This document shows, piece after piece, positions 9,253 to 18,329 of a stretch of DNA of 64,000 bases. Below the pieces are notes generated by a model. The model was not told the origin of the DNA and searched no databases. It was given only the letters and a program-made list of their open reading frames with translations. A program made the translations under genes and the position numbers. Location of the stretch: the NCBI RefSeq assembly GCF_019880305.1, contig NZ_CP082301.1, forward strand, positions 1,984,001-2,048,000. The letters run 5' to 3'. Position 1 is the first letter of the stretch. Each line of letters begins with the position of its first letter. The DNA is from Streptomyces decoyicus. GTDB lineage: Bacteria > Actinomycetota > Actinomycetes > Streptomycetales > Streptomycetaceae.

Positions 9253-11879
9253 CGGTCCCCCTTCGTGGCCGTGCCGATGGAGGCGATCCGTCCGGCCAGC
9301 GTGTCGACGGCCTGCGGACCGCTGGGCACGCACTGGCCGTGGGAGGCGCCGGCCAGTTGCTGGAGGGCGAAGGTGTCACACCCCGATCTGCCCATCGCCA
9401 GTACCAGGAGGGGCACGCGGGGCCCCTCCTTGACGAGTGCGCTGAGGGTGCGTTCCACGCCCGCCGCGCGCCCGGCGCCCGCGCCGTCGTCCTGGTCGAG
9501 GATGAGCACGATGGCCTTGTTGGTGGCCGAGGACGTCTTCATCTTCCGCACGGCGCGGGTCAGCGCCTCCTCCATCGCGGCACCGTGGTCGACCAGTTCG
9601 CCGTCCGGACTGCCCGCGATCCGGGCCAGCGCGGCCTTGCCCGGGGCGGGGTCGGCGCTGCCGAGCGGGACCAGCTCGCGTACCGCGTCACGGTCCTCGG
9701 GATGTGCGCGGTCCGGGAAGGTCCACAGGCCGTAGGTGTGCCGTGCGCCGACCAGTTCCACGGCGCGTCCGGCCGCGCTCAGGGCGATCGGGAGCTTGCC
9801 GCCGTCCGCCATGGAGGTGGAGGCGTCCATGAGGATCAGCACCTGGCTGGACCGCTGCGCCTTGTCGTAGCCGTCCAGGACCCGGGAGACCTGTCCCGGG
9901 TCCGCGGTGAAGGGGATCGTGGAGGCGAGGGGGCTGACGTCCGCGCGGCTGTCGAGCAGCGGTGAACCCTGCCGCGGGCCGCTGTCCCGCACCCCGCGGT
10001 AGCCCTGCGCGGTCAGGGTGCGCTGGCCGCCGTCCCGGGCGCGCAGCCACTGCGCGAAGTCCGCCACGGCGGCCTGCCGCGGGGTGGCGTCCGTGGCGCC
10101 CTGCCAGTCGACGCGGACCAGGGGGTGGTCGAGCGCGGGGACGTTCGCGGGGTAGTAGGCGACGTAGCGGTCGCGCAGCGGCAGCGGGGCGTCCAGGGCC
10201 GGGCAACTGCCGGTGGCGCGGCCCAGGTTGTAGTCGGCGAGGGACTTCTCCGACACCAGGGGCGCGGACTTCGTCCGGTCGACGGAGCCGGCGGCGTCGG
10301 TATCGGGCCGCAGCGAACACAGCAGTTCGGTGCTGCCCGCGTACTGGCTGCCCGGGGCGGCGAGCCGCTCCTCGGCGTGCCGGGCGAGGGTGAGGTCGGG
10401 CGCGCCCGTTGCGGTGCCCGAGCCGTCGTGGGCGAGGTAGAGGCCGATGGTGTGCAGCAGACCGGTGCCGGACAGCACGGGGCTCGGTCGCAGGAGCTTG
10501 AGGTCGTGGTGGGTGCTGTCGGTTCCGGTGAGCAGCTCCTGCCAGGAGGCGCCGGCCAGTTCGACGTCGTCCAGCCGCCGGCGCGCCGGGATGCCGACGA
10601 CCAGGGGGGTGTAGGCGACCGGGGCGGAGTAGTGCAGGGTCGCGGGGGAGCCCGTGGCGGGCATACCGCGGCGGGCCTCGTAGTAGTCGGCGGTGGATTC
10701 CGGGATCCAGATGTCGGGCTGCGGTCCCGGCCGGTGGAGGGGGTCGATGCCCTGGTCGCCCGGCCGCCCCTTGCCGGTGCCGTGTGCCTCGCCCTGCCAG
10801 CGGTCGGCGGCCGCGAAGCCCTGGGCGACCTGGTCCTTGGCGGCGGAGTACACGGTGATCTGGGCGCGCCGGCAGCCGTCGGGGAGGTCGCCCTCGCCGC
10901 TGAGGGGCCGGGTGTTGGCCTGGGACATCTCGTAGTCGAAGGCCGCCTGGCGCAGCGCGGGTTCGGCCTCGGGGGCGGTGAGCAGCCGCAGTTCGAGGGC
11001 GGGCGGGCAGGGCGCCTCGCCGTTCGCGAGGTGGAGCAGGACGACGCCCGTGGTGGCCGGTACGAAGACGATCGCCAGGATCAGCAGGAGTCTGGGCCAG
11101 TGCCGGAAGTAGGACTTCAGCCAGCGGCGTAAGCGGATCCGCAGCGGGGTCGGCGGGCGGTCCTCGGGAGTGGCGAAGGACAGGATGACGTCGTCGACGG
11201 TGTTGTGCTTCGCCGAGCGCGGTTCCCAGACATCGCCCATCGGGGTCCGTTCACCGGCCAGTTGTTCGCGCAGGTCCCGGACGAGGTCCTCGAAGGTGAC
11301 GAACCGTTTGCCGGGGATGCCCCGTTCCAGGGTCTGTACCAGGGCGCGGGTGAAGACGCTGCCGCCGGTGGGCTCCTCGCCGCTGAAGATACGGCGGTTG
11401 GGCTGCGCGGCCATCAGCAGCGACGTGGGGTTGCGACAGGAGTGGAAGGCCTCGCTCCCATTGCCGGCGTAACAGCACTCCAGGACGATCACGATCCGGT
11501 CGGCCCGCGCGTTGTCCAGATAGGACAGCACGGTGTCCTGCCAGGAGACGGTCTTGTGACGCCGTTCCGAGGCGCCGACCATGAGTTGCAGATTGCCGCC
11601 GTCGCGGCCCACCCGGCCGTGGCCGGAGAAGTACACCAGCAGCAGACCGCGCGCCTCCTGGACGACGGTGTCCAGCGCCTGTTCCACCTCCCAGGGCTCC
11701 TGGGGCCGGCAGGTGACGACCTCGCCCTTGGTGAACAGGTCGGTGCCGGGGGCGAGCAGGGCCCGCTCCAGTTCCCGGGCGTTGTCCTTCACCGCGGGGA
11801 GCGGGCGCAGCGTGCGGTAGTCGTCGACACAGATCAGCAGCGCCCGGTTGACCTTGCCCCGTGCGTCGTATTCGGACAT
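9249..11879 (-). CDS. Caspase-like / TM / solute-binding / VWA four-part fusion protein
   Basis: 876 residues. Residues 10-235 are a caspase-fold (C14) protease: VDDYRTLRPLPAVKDNA, the histidine in YFSGHG (His 87) and the cysteine in LECCYAG (probably Cys 136), so the catalytic pair is intact. Residues about 264-285 form one membrane helix. Residues about 291-650 resemble a solute-binding domain (PDIWIPESTADYY, YTPLVVGIPARR, SWQELL). Residues about 678-865 are a von Willebrand A domain with an intact MIDAS, DASTSM (685-690), and ILDQDDG. The topology implied is caspase inside, sensor and VWA outside. The start ATG at 11879 is 5 bases after the EACC1-like gene, and the stop overlaps the start of the lipoprotein gene. 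Caspase-type effectors beside EACC1 proteins are known from bacterial conflict systems; the role of this fusion is inference. Confidence 0.85.
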   Translation of the reverse strand: MSEYDARGKVNRALLICVDDYRTLRPLPAVKDNARELERALLAPGTDLFTKGEVVTCRPQEPWEVEQALDTVVQEARGLLLVYFSGHGRVGRDGGNLQLMVGASERRHKTVSWQDTVLSYLDNARADRIVIVLECCYAGNGSEAFHSCRNPTSLLMAAQPNRRIFSGEEPTGGSVFTRALVQTLERGIPGKRFVTFEDLVRDLREQLAGERTPMGDVWEPRSAKHNTVDDVILSFATPEDRPPTPLRIRLRRWLKSYFRHWPRLLLILAIVFVPATTGVVLLHLANGEAPCPPALELRLLTAPEAEPALRQAAFDYEMSQANTRPLSGEGDLPDGCRRAQITVYSAAKDQVAQGFAAADRWQGEAHGTGKGRPGDQGIDPLHRPGPQPDIWIPESTADYYEARRGMPATGSPATLHYSAPVAYTPLVVGIPARRRLDDVELAGASWQELLTGTDSTHHDLKLLRPSPVLSGTGLLHTIGLYLAHDGSGTATGAPDLTLARHAEERLAAPGSQYAGSTELLCSLRPDTDAAGSVDRTKSAPLVSEKSLADYNLGRATGSCPALDAPLPLRDRYVAYYPANVPALDHPLVRVDWQGATDATPRQAAVADFAQWLRARDGGQRTLTAQGYRGVRDSGPRQGSPLLDSRADVSPLASTIPFTADPGQVSRVLDGYDKAQRSSQVLILMDASTSMADGGKLPIALSAAGRAVELVGARHTYGLWTFPDRAHPEDRDAVRELVPLGSADPAPGKAALARIAGSPDGELVDHGAAMEEALTRAVRKMKTSSATNKAIVLILDQDDGAGAGRAAGVERTLSALVKEGPRVPLLVLAMGRSGCDTFALQQLAGASHGQCVPSGPQAVDTLAGRIASIGTATKGDR

Positions 11880-11884
11880 CCGGC

Positions 11885-12328
11885 TCAGTCCCCGGCGGTG
11901 CGGCCGCTCCCGTCTGCCGGGCTGCCGGGATCGGGGTGTTCGGGGGCCACGGCGCCCGGACCCGCGTCGCCGAGCGCGCGCAGGTCCCCGTCGCCGCTCC
12001 CGACCGCGACGGCGGGCCGCTCGCCGGTGTCGCGTTCCTCCCGGCGCCGTCGCAGCCACTCCTGGAGGGCGATGGTGAGACTTTTGGTCATCTCGGCGGC
12101 GACGGCGCCGACGATGACCAGGATCAGGTCGTCGACGCCGACGGCCATGTCACCGGGGCCGTCGTCGCTCTCGTCCTGCGGCCGCGGCCGCAGCCGCCAG
12201 TCGTGCCGGCGCCGGTCCAGCCACGGCTCGCGCTCCAGCCACGCCTTGAGGTCCTCGATGTCCTGGTCAGGATTGTTCGTGCCCGTGATCCTGATGCGGA
12301 TCTCATGACGGTCAGCGCTCTGCGGCAT
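11885..12328 (-). CDS. EACC1-like protein (effector-associated constant component 1)
   Basis: 147 residues. The N-terminal part IRIRITGTNN...DLKAWLEREPWL, the GDMAVGVDDLILVIVG segment and the amphipathic LTIALQEWLRRRREE helix match my memory of the EACC1 family: a short beta-strand opening, a DLxxWL helix, a hydrophobic middle, then a strand with the pattern xVxVxxGDG. EACC1 proteins sit beside variable effector domains (caspase, trypsin and others) in actinobacterial and cyanobacterial conflict systems, where they are thought to link or present the effector. The C-terminal 30 residues are Pro/Gly/Asp-rich and disordered. It is the first gene of the three-gene unit; GGAAGGGGGC lies about 10 bases before the ATG. 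Confidence 0.75.
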   Translation of the reverse strand: MPQSADRHEIRIRITGTNNPDQDIEDLKAWLEREPWLDRRRHDWRLRPRPQDESDDGPGDMAVGVDDLILVIVGAVAAEMTKSLTIALQEWLRRRREERDTGERPAVAVGSGDGDLRALGDAGPGAVAPEHPDPGSPADGSGRTAGD

Positions 12329-12454
12329 CCCCCGGCCCCCTTCCGGCGGCCCCTTCGCCGCCGTGCACCAGATAGTGACGTGAGATCAGGGGCGGGGGCA
12401 ACCGTCTGTGACGCGACTGCCACGCTGTGGCGTGCACCACAGCCCGTGCCACAG
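12329..12454. other. Divergent intergenic segment upstream of the cobalamin riboswitch
   Basis: The divergent promoters of the minus-strand EACC1 unit and the plus-strand cob operon must lie here. A near-palindrome GTGGCGTGCACCAC is seen at about 12428-12441. I cannot place -10 or -35 boxes with confidence. Confidence 0.4.
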
Positions 12455-12700
12455 GGCGGCGTCGCAGGTCAAGGGTGAGTTGACGGGCATTCGCGGGGCG
12501 TGGTGGACTGCCGGAGCCATTCGGCGACAGATGAGGAAGTCCGGTGAGAATCCGGCGCGGTCCCGCCACTGTCACCGGGGAGCGTTCCTCCGACGAAGGT
12601 CACGGTCCGCCTCGTGTACGTCCGATGACGTACACAGGGACTGGAAGGCCGGAGGACTCGCCGATCCGGGGAGCCAGGAGACTCTTGTCGCCGTCACGTC
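12455..12700 (+). promoter_or_regulatory. Cobalamin (B12) riboswitch
   Basis: The conserved core TCCGGTGAGAATCCGGCG (from about 12539) runs into GCGGTCCCGCCACTGT, which contains the B12 box (GCCACT, 12565-12570). The closing element AGCCAGGAGAC is at 12672-12682. A peripheral perfect hairpin lies between them, GTGTACGTC-CGAT-GACGTACAC at 12614-12635. These are diagnostic for AdoCbl riboswitches. It precedes cobD, so high cobalamin should reduce expression of the cob genes. A small hairpin at 12705-12720 (CAGGG/CCCTG) follows, just before the ribosome site of a leader ORF. The 5' boundary is approximate. Confidence 0.92.
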
Positions 12701-12737
12701 GAGCCAGGGCGCGGACCCTGAGTGAGGACATACCGCC

Positions 12738-12809
12738 ATGCCCGGCCGCCCTTCCAGATCGCCACTGCCCGCTGCCGCAGGGCCCCTTCGAGGCCTGACG
12801 GCGGTCTGA
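12738..12809 (+). CDS. Possible 23-codon leader ORF between the riboswitch and cobD
   Basis: It reads MPGRPSRSPLPAAAGPLRGL followed by three residues, ending TGA at 12807-12809, 4 bases before the cobD start. GTGAGGAC lies 7-8 bases upstream of the ATG, a better ribosome site than cobD itself has. The peptide shows no membrane or catalytic feature. It may serve only to bring ribosomes to cobD by reinitiation under riboswitch control. It could also be fortuitous. Confidence 0.4.
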   Translation: MPGRPSRSPLPAAAGPLRGLTAV

Positions 12810-12813
12810 TCCG

Positions 12814-13881
12814 ATGCGCGGCGAACACGCGGGATATGCGTGCGGCGCGGCCCTCGGCTTCCTCGCCGACCTGATCGCGGCGGACCCTCGGCGCGGCCAC
12901 CCGGTGGCCGCCTTCGGCCGGGCCGCGGGCGCCGTCGAGCGCCGGCTGTGGCGCGATCACCGCGGATACGGGACGGCGCATGCCGTGGTGTGTGCGGGCG
13001 GTGCCGCCGCCGGTGCCGCGCTGCTTCAGCGCGCCGTGAAGGGCGCTGCCGTTTCCCCGTCCCCCCTCCGCAACGGCGCCCGGGTCGCACTGACCGCGGC
13101 GACGGTCTGGGCCGTGCTGGGCGGCACCTCGCTCGGCCGGGAGGCGCGGGCCGTCGGCGGTGCGCTGACGGCGGGTGATCTGGACGTGGCGCGGGAGCGG
13201 CTGCCGCATCTGTGCGGGCGCGATCCGCAGGCGCTGGACGGGCCGCAGATGGCCCGCGCGGTGGTGGAGTCGGTCGCCGAGAACACCTCCGACGCGGTGG
13301 TGGGCGCCCTCGTCTGGGGCGCACTGGGCGGGGTGCCCGGCCTGGTGGCGTTCCGGGCGGTGAACACCCTGGATGCGATGGTGGGGCACAGGTCGCCGCG
13401 CCACCTCCGCTTCGGCTGGGCCTCGGCCCGGCTCGACGATCTCGCCGGCTGGCCCGGCTCCCGGCTGACCGCCGCACTGACCGTGCTCGCGGGCCCCGAC
13501 CGGCGCGGTGCGCTGCGGGCCTGGCGGGCGGACGGCGGCGCGCACCCGAGCCCCAACGCGGGCCCGGTGGAGGCGTCGTTCGCGGGCGCGCTGGGCGTAC
13601 GGCTGGGCGGCACGCTGGCGTACGGCGGGCGGGTGGAGCACCGTCCGGTGCTCAACGAGGGGGCGCCGCCGGTCGCGGTGGCCGACATCGAACGGGCGGT
13701 GCGGCTCTCGCGCCGGGTGAGCGCGCTGGCGTTGGTGACGACGGTGGCCGCGCGGCTGGCGTTCGGCGCCGCGCGGCGGGCCCCGCTGCGTACCGGCCGC
13801 CCGTCCGCAGGTGCAGTGACGCGCAAGGCCGCGCGGGCGGTCGCGCGTACGGTTCACGACAGCCGGGGTCCCGGCGCATGA
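12814..13881 (+). CDS. cobD: Adenosylcobinamide-phosphate synthase
   Basis: 355 residues. This CobD/CbiB membrane protein attaches (R)-1-amino-2-propanol or its O-phosphate to adenosylcobyric acid. Family motifs seen: [22 protein letters not shown] at the N-terminus, [20 protein letters not shown] (residues about 145-164), the [13 protein letters not shown] segment and [20 protein letters not shown]. The length is somewhat above the bacterial norm because of an Arg/Ala-rich C-terminal tail. No good ribosome site precedes the ATG at 12814; a leader ORF ends 4 bases earlier and coupling is likely. It is the first gene of the cob operon behind the riboswitch. Confidence 0.93.
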   Translation: MRGEHAGYACGAALGFLADLIAADPRRGHPVAAFGRAAGAVERRLWRDHRGYGTAHAVVCAGGAAAGAALLQRAVKGAAVSPSPLRNGARVALTAATVWAVLGGTSLGREARAVGGALTAGDLDVARERLPHLCGRDPQALDGPQMARAVVESVAENTSDAVVGALVWGALGGVPGLVAFRAVNTLDAMVGHRSPRHLRFGWASARLDDLAGWPGSRLTAALTVLAGPDRRGALRAWRADGGAHPSPNAGPVEASFAGALGVRLGGTLAYGGRVEHRPVLNEGAPPVAVADIERAVRLSRRVSALALVTTVAARLAFGAARRAPLRTGRPSAGAVTRKAARAVARTVHDSRGPGA

Positions 13882-13891
13882 GGAGGACCCG

Positions 13892-15511
13892 GTGAACGGG
13901 CGGTTCAAGGCATCCGGAGGGGCCGTCGGCGGTGGCCTGTTGGTGGCCGGTACGACGTCCGACGCCGGCAAGAGCGTGGTGACGGCGGGCATCTGCCGCT
14001 GGCTGGCCCGGCAGGGCGTCCGGGTGGCGCCGTTCAAGGCGCAGAACATGTCGCTGAACTCGTTCGTCACGCGCGAGGGCGCGGAGATCGGACGGGCCCA
14101 GGCGATGCAGGCCGCCGCGGCGCGGGTGGAGCCGACCGCGCTGATGAATCCCGTGCTGCTCAAGCCCGGCAGCGACCGCAGCAGCCAGGTGGTGCTGCTG
14201 GGGAAGCCGGTGGGGGAGCTCAGCGCGCGGGGGTACTTCGGGGACGCCGGGGGGCCGTCCTCCGGGAAGACGCTGTATGCCGGGCGCCGGGAGGAGTTGC
14301 TCGGCACGGTCACCGACTGCCTCCAGGAGCTGCGGCGGACGTACGACGCGGTGATCTGCGAGGGCGCCGGCAGCCCCGCCGAGATCAATCTGCGGCGTAC
14401 CGACATCGTGAACATGGGCCTGGCACGGGCCGCCCGTATTCCGGTGATGGTGGTCGGCGACATCGACCGTGGCGGGGTGTTCGCCTCCTTCTTCGGCACC
14501 ACCGCGCTGCTGTCCAAGGAGGACCAGGCGCTGGTCGCCGGGTATCTGGTCAACAAGTTCCGGGGCGATGTGACGCTGCTGGAGCCGGGGCTTGCGATGC
14601 TGCGCGGCCTCACCGGACGGCAGACGCTGGGGGTGCTGCCCTTCTCCCACGGCCTCGGCATCGACGAGGAGGACGGGATGGGGGTCCCCCCTGCTCGAAC
14701 GAAGTCGAGAGCTTGGGGGAGGGTGTCGCTGCGCGGCGCGGTGCGCGAGAGCGTGGTGGCGCCGCCGCACGGCGCCCAGGTGCTCCGGGTGGCGGTCGCC
14801 GCCGTACCGCTGATGTCGAACTTCACGGACGTGGACGCGCTGGCCGCGGAACCGGGCGTGGTGGTGCGGTTCGTGGACCGGGCCGAGGAGCTGGCCGACG
14901 CGGACCTGGTGGTGCTGCCGGGGACCCGGGGCACGGTCCGGGCGCTGGAGTGGCTGCGCGAGCGCGGGCTGGCGGACGCGGTCGCCCGGCGGGCCGCCGA
15001 GGGCCGCCCGGTGCTGGGCATCTGCGGCGGGTACCAGATGCTGGGCGAGCGCATCGAGGACGACATCGAGTCGAAGGCGGGCACGGTCGACGGGCTGGGA
15101 CTGCTGCCCGTACGGGTGCGGTTCGCGGCGGAGAAGACCCTGGCGCGGCCGGTCGGCGAGGCGCTGGGCGAGCCGGTGGCGGGTTACGAGATCCACCACG
15201 GGGTCGCCGAAGTGACCGGCGGGGACGAGGAGTTCTTGGACGGCTGCCGGGCCGGCTCCGTATGGGGCACGCACTGGCACGGCTCGCTGGAGAGCGACGG
15301 CTTCCGGCGGGCCTTCCTGCGGCGGGTCGCGGCGGACGCGGGCCGGGCGTTCGTCCCCGCCCCCGACACCAGCTTCGCCACCCTGCGCGAGGAGCAGCTG
15401 GACCGGCTGGGCGATCTGATCGAGGAGCACGCGGACACCGCCGCGCTGCTCCGGCTGATCGAGGAGGGGGTGCCGGAGGGGCTGCCGTTCGTGCCTCCGG
15501 GAGCGCCATGA
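13892..15511 (+). CDS. cobQ: Cobyric acid synthase, with an in-frame repeat insertion
   Basis: 539 residues from the GTG at 13892 (AGGAGGA upstream). CobQ amidates adenosylcobyrinate a,c-diamide at four side chains. The N-terminal dethiobiotin-synthase-like ATPase part has [17 protein letters not shown] and [14 protein letters not shown]. The C-terminal class I amidotransferase has the nucleophile in [11 protein letters not shown] and the His of EIHHGV. At residues about 263-277, between IDEEDG and VSLRG, an extra stretch [13 protein letters not shown] is encoded by a palindromic repeat (14680-14723) that keeps the frame. It falls in the variable region between the domains, so the enzyme is probably still active. 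Confidence 0.93.
   Translation: MNGRFKASGGAVGGGLLVAGTTSDAGKSVVTAGICRWLARQGVRVAPFKAQNMSLNSFVTREGAEIGRAQAMQAAAARVEPTALMNPVLLKPGSDRSSQVVLLGKPVGELSARGYFGDAGGPSSGKTLYAGRREELLGTVTDCLQELRRTYDAVICEGAGSPAEINLRRTDIVNMGLARAARIPVMVVGDIDRGGVFASFFGTTALLSKEDQALVAGYLVNKFRGDVTLLEPGLAMLRGLTGRQTLGVLPFSHGLGIDEEDGMGVPPARTKSRAWGRVSLRGAVRESVVAPPHGAQVLRVAVAAVPLMSNFTDVDALAAEPGVVVRFVDRAEELADADLVVLPGTRGTVRALEWLRERGLADAVARRAAEGRPVLGICGGYQMLGERIEDDIESKAGTVDGLGLLPVRVRFAAEKTLARPVGEALGEPVAGYEIHHGVAEVTGGDEEFLDGCRAGSVWGTHWHGSLESDGFRRAFLRRVAADAGRAFVPAPDTSFATLREEQLDRLGDLIEEHADTAALLRLIEEGVPEGLPFVPPGAP
14680..14723. repeat. Palindromic interspersed repeat inserted inside cobQ
   Basis: An imperfect inverted repeat: GGGGGTCCCCCC...GCTCGA...TCGAGAGC..TTGGGGGA. 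The outer arms C5/G5 and inner arms CTCGA/TCGAG flank a short loop. I recall this unit as a common intergenic repeat in Streptomyces; here it lies within a coding sequence and is read through in frame. Confidence 0.75.
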
Positions 15512-15585
15512 CGGGTACGCACTGGAGGACCGCGACAGACGCAGCAGAGCAGCCGGCCGACGACCTGGAGGACGACACCGCATGA
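15508..15585 (+). CDS. Possible 25-codon bridging ORF between cobQ and the chelatase gene
   Basis: The ATG at 15508 overlaps the cobQ stop (ATGA), and its TGA at 15583-15585 overlaps the ATG of the chelatase gene, so overlaps on both sides could pass ribosomes along. It begins [15 protein letters not shown] and has an acidic second half; no domain is seen. The chelatase gene also has its own site (GGAGGAC, 9 bases from its ATG), which lies inside this ORF. In other streptomycetes I recall cobN at this point; this may be what is left of the junction. Confidence 0.35.
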   Translation: MTGTHWRTATDAAEQPADDLEDDTA

Positions 15586-17717
15586 CAACCGCTCACAACA
15601 CCACCCCGCAGTACCCCTTCACCGCGGTGGTCGGGATGGACGATCTGCGGCTGGCGCTGCTGCTGAACGCGGTCAGCCCCGCGGTGGGCGGTGTGCTGGT
15701 CCGCGGGGAGAAGGGCACCGCCAAGAGCACCGCCGTGCGGGCACTGTCGGCACTGATGCCCCATGTGGACGTGGTCGGCGGCTGCCGCTTCGCCTGTGCC
15801 CCCGACGCGCCCGACCCCGGCTGCCCCGACGGGCCGCACGAGACGGGTGCCGTCGAGGACCGCCCGACGCGGATGGTCGAACTGCCCGTCGGCGCCTCCG
15901 AGGACCGGCTGGTCGGTGCGCTGGACATCGAGCGGGCGCTGTCGGAGGGCGTGAAGGCCTTCGAGCCGGGCCTGCTGGCGGATGCGCACCGCGGCATCCT
16001 GTACGTCGACGAGGTCAACCTCCTCCACGACCACCTGGTGGACCTGCTGCTGGACGCGGCCGCCATGGGCGCCTCGTATGTGGAGCGCGAGGGCGTGTCC
16101 GTACGGCATGCGGCCCGGTTCCTGCTCGTCGGCACCATGAACCCCGAAGAGGGCGAGCTGCGGCCGCAGTTGCTGGACCGGTTCGGGCTCACCGTCGAGG
16201 TCTCCGCCTCGCGCGAGCCCGACCAGCGGGTGTCGGTGGTCCGGCGCCGGCTGGCGTACGACGCCGATCCGGCGGGCTTCGCGGCACGCTGGGCGGCCGA
16301 GGAGGACGAGCTGCGCCACCGCATCGCCGCGGCACGGGAGTTGCTGCCGGGCGTGACGCTGGGGGACGCGGCGCTGCGGCAGATCGCGGCGACCTGCGCG
16401 GCGTTCGAGGTGGACGGGATGCGCGCGGACATCGTGATGGCGCGTACCGCCACGGCACTGGCCGCATGGGCCGGGCGGACGGACGTCCTGGAGGAGGACG
16501 TGCGGCAGGCGGCGCTGCTGGCGCTGCCGCACCGCCGGCGCCGTAACCCCTTCGACGCGCCCGGCCTGGACGAGGACAAGCTCGACCGCACGCTGGAGGA
16601 GTTCGGCGGGGCGGACGAGGGCACGGACGGCGCGGACGACCCGGACCCGGACGGGCCGGACGGCGGCCCCGACGGGGGCGGTCCGGACGGCGGCGGACAG
16701 CCGCCGCAGGACGGCGGGCCGGAGGAGTCTTCCCAGACGCAGAGCCCCGAACTCCCGCACCAGCAGGAGCGGGAGGCTCCCCAGTCCCCCGAGGGCCCCG
16801 AGGCCCCGGAGGCCCCCGAACGGCAGGAGCAGCCCGCCGCTCCCGAGCAGTCCCAGGAGGGCGCCCCGGGCGCGGGCGGCCAGAAGGCGGCGGTCGGCGC
16901 CACCGAGCCGTTCCGTACCCGGCGGCTGGATGTGCCGGGCCTGGGCGAGGGCGCGGACGGCCGCCGGTCGCGGGCGCGGACCGCGCACGGCCGGACGACC
17001 GGTGCCCGGCGTCCGCACGGCGCCCTGGGCAAGCTGCACCTGGCGGCGACCGTGCAGGCCGCGGCGCCGCACCAGCGGGCCCGCGGCCGCAGCGGCCGGG
17101 GGCTGGTGGTGCGCCGGGACGATCTGCGCGAGGCGGTACGCGAGGGGCGGGAGGGCAATCTGGTCCTGTTCGTCGTGGACGCGTCCGGTTCGATGGCGGC
17201 GCGCAAGCGGATGAGCGCGGTCAAGGGCGCGGTGCTCTCGCTGCTGCTGGACGCCTACCAGCGGCGCGACAAGATCGGCATGATCACCTTCCGTGGCACC
17301 GGCGCCGAACTGGCGCTGCCCCCGACCTCCTCGGTCGAGGCGGGTGCGGCGCGGCTGGAGCAGCTGCCGACGGGCGGCCGTACGCCGCTGTCGGAGGGGC
17401 TGCTGCGGGCCCATGAGGTGCTGCGGGTCGAGCGGATGCGGGATGCCTCGCGGCGGCCGCTGCTCGTGGTCGTCACCGACGGACGGGCCACCGGCGGCCC
17501 GGAGCCCGTCGGACGGGCCGCCCGCGCGGCCCGGCTGCTGGCCGGCGAGGGCACCGCTTCGGTGGTCGTGGACTGTGAGGCCGGTCCGGTGCGGCTGGGC
17601 CTCGCGGGCGAGCTGGCCCGTGAGCTCCAGGGCACCGCGATCACCCTCGACGAACTGCGCGCGGACAGCGTCTCCGCGCTCGTACGGACCGTGCAAGGCA
17701 ACAGGAAGGCCGCGTAA
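15582..17717 (+). CDS. Fused chelatase I/D subunit (putative cobaltochelatase)
   Basis: 711 residues. The N-terminal AAA+ domain (residues about 10-330) is ChlI/BchI-like: [16 protein letters not shown], Walker [10 protein letters not shown], Walker [12 protein letters not shown], then [21 protein letters not shown] long acidic and Pro/Gly-rich linker runs from about 340 to 440. The C-terminal VWA domain (about 520-700) has MIDAS DASGSM and is ChlD/CobT-like. Such I-D fusions are paired with CobN for ATP-driven cobalt insertion in the aerobic route. The CobN partner is not in this window, and CbiX nearby offers a different cobalt-insertion route. It lies between cobQ and cobO with TAATG overlap to cobO. 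Confidence 0.9.
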   Translation: MTTAHNTTPQYPFTAVVGMDDLRLALLLNAVSPAVGGVLVRGEKGTAKSTAVRALSALMPHVDVVGGCRFACAPDAPDPGCPDGPHETGAVEDRPTRMVELPVGASEDRLVGALDIERALSEGVKAFEPGLLADAHRGILYVDEVNLLHDHLVDLLLDAAAMGASYVEREGVSVRHAARFLLVGTMNPEEGELRPQLLDRFGLTVEVSASREPDQRVSVVRRRLAYDADPAGFAARWAAEEDELRHRIAAARELLPGVTLGDAALRQIAATCAAFEVDGMRADIVMARTATALAAWAGRTDVLEEDVRQAALLALPHRRRRNPFDAPGLDEDKLDRTLEEFGGADEGTDGADDPDPDGPDGGPDGGGPDGGGQPPQDGGPEESSQTQSPELPHQQEREAPQSPEGPEAPEAPERQEQPAAPEQSQEGAPGAGGQKAAVGATEPFRTRRLDVPGLGEGADGRRSRARTAHGRTTGARRPHGALGKLHLAATVQAAAPHQRARGRSGRGLVVRRDDLREAVREGREGNLVLFVVDASGSMAARKRMSAVKGAVLSLLLDAYQRRDKIGMITFRGTGAELALPPTSSVEAGAARLEQLPTGGRTPLSEGLLRAHEVLRVERMRDASRRPLLVVVTDGRATGGPEPVGRAARAARLLAGEGTASVVVDCEAGPVRLGLAGELARELQGTAITLDELRADSVSALVRTVQGNRKAA

Positions 17718-18313
17718 TGCCGCAGGGACAGCCGTCCGTCGTACCGAACGACGGGCTCACCACCCGCCAGCGCCGCAACCGCCCGCTGGTGTTCGTCCAC
17801 ACCGGCCAGGGCAAGGGCAAGTCCACCGCCGCCTTCGGGCTGGCGCTGCGCGCCTGGAACCAGGGCTGGCCGGTCGGGGTGTTCCAGTTCGTGAAGTCGG
17901 CGAAGTGGAAGGTCGGCGAGGAGCGGGCGCTGAAGGTGCTCGGTGACTCCGGCGAGGGCGGCACGGTCGCCTGGCACAAGATGGGCGAGGGCTGGTCCTG
18001 GGTGCAGCGCGACATCTCCTCCAGCGAGGAGGCGGCGCGCGAGGGCTGGGAGCAGGTCAAGCGGGACCTGGCGGCGGAGACGTACAAGCTGCTGGTGCTG
18101 GACGAGTTCGCCTATCCGCTGAAGTGGGGCTGGATCGACACCGAGGAGGTGGTGGCGGCGCTGCGCGACCGTCCCGGTACGCAGCATGTCGTCATCACCG
18201 GCCGGGGCGCTCCCGAACCGCTGCTGGAGTTCGCCGATCTGGTGACGGACATGACCAAGGTCAAGCACCCGATGGACGAGGGCCAGAAGGGCCAGCGGGG
18301 CATCGAATGGTGA
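17717..18313 (+). CDS. cobO: Cob(I)yrinic acid a,c-diamide adenosyltransferase
   Basis: 198 residues, the normal length for the CobA/CobO/BtuR type. The P-loop is HTGQGKGKSTAAFGLALRA (residues about 30-48), followed by QFVKSAKWKVGEE. LLVLDEFAYPLKWGWID and VITGRGAP are further family blocks. The enzyme transfers the adenosyl group of ATP to reduced cobalt to make the upper ligand. The ATG overlaps the chelatase stop. Confidence 0.95.
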   Translation: MPQGQPSVVPNDGLTTRQRRNRPLVFVHTGQGKGKSTAAFGLALRAWNQGWPVGVFQFVKSAKWKVGEERALKVLGDSGEGGTVAWHKMGEGWSWVQRDISSSEEAAREGWEQVKRDLAAETYKLLVLDEFAYPLKWGWIDTEEVVAALRDRPGTQHVVITGRGAPEPLLEFADLVTDMTKVKHPMDEGQKGQRGIEW

Positions 18314-18329
18314 CGAGAGGGTGCGCGGC

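Noticed and set aside
14823..17696. Open frame of 957 codons on the minus strand over the cobQ/chelatase genes
   Set aside because: It is antisense to motif-rich cob genes; Arg/Pro/Ala-biased, no domain.
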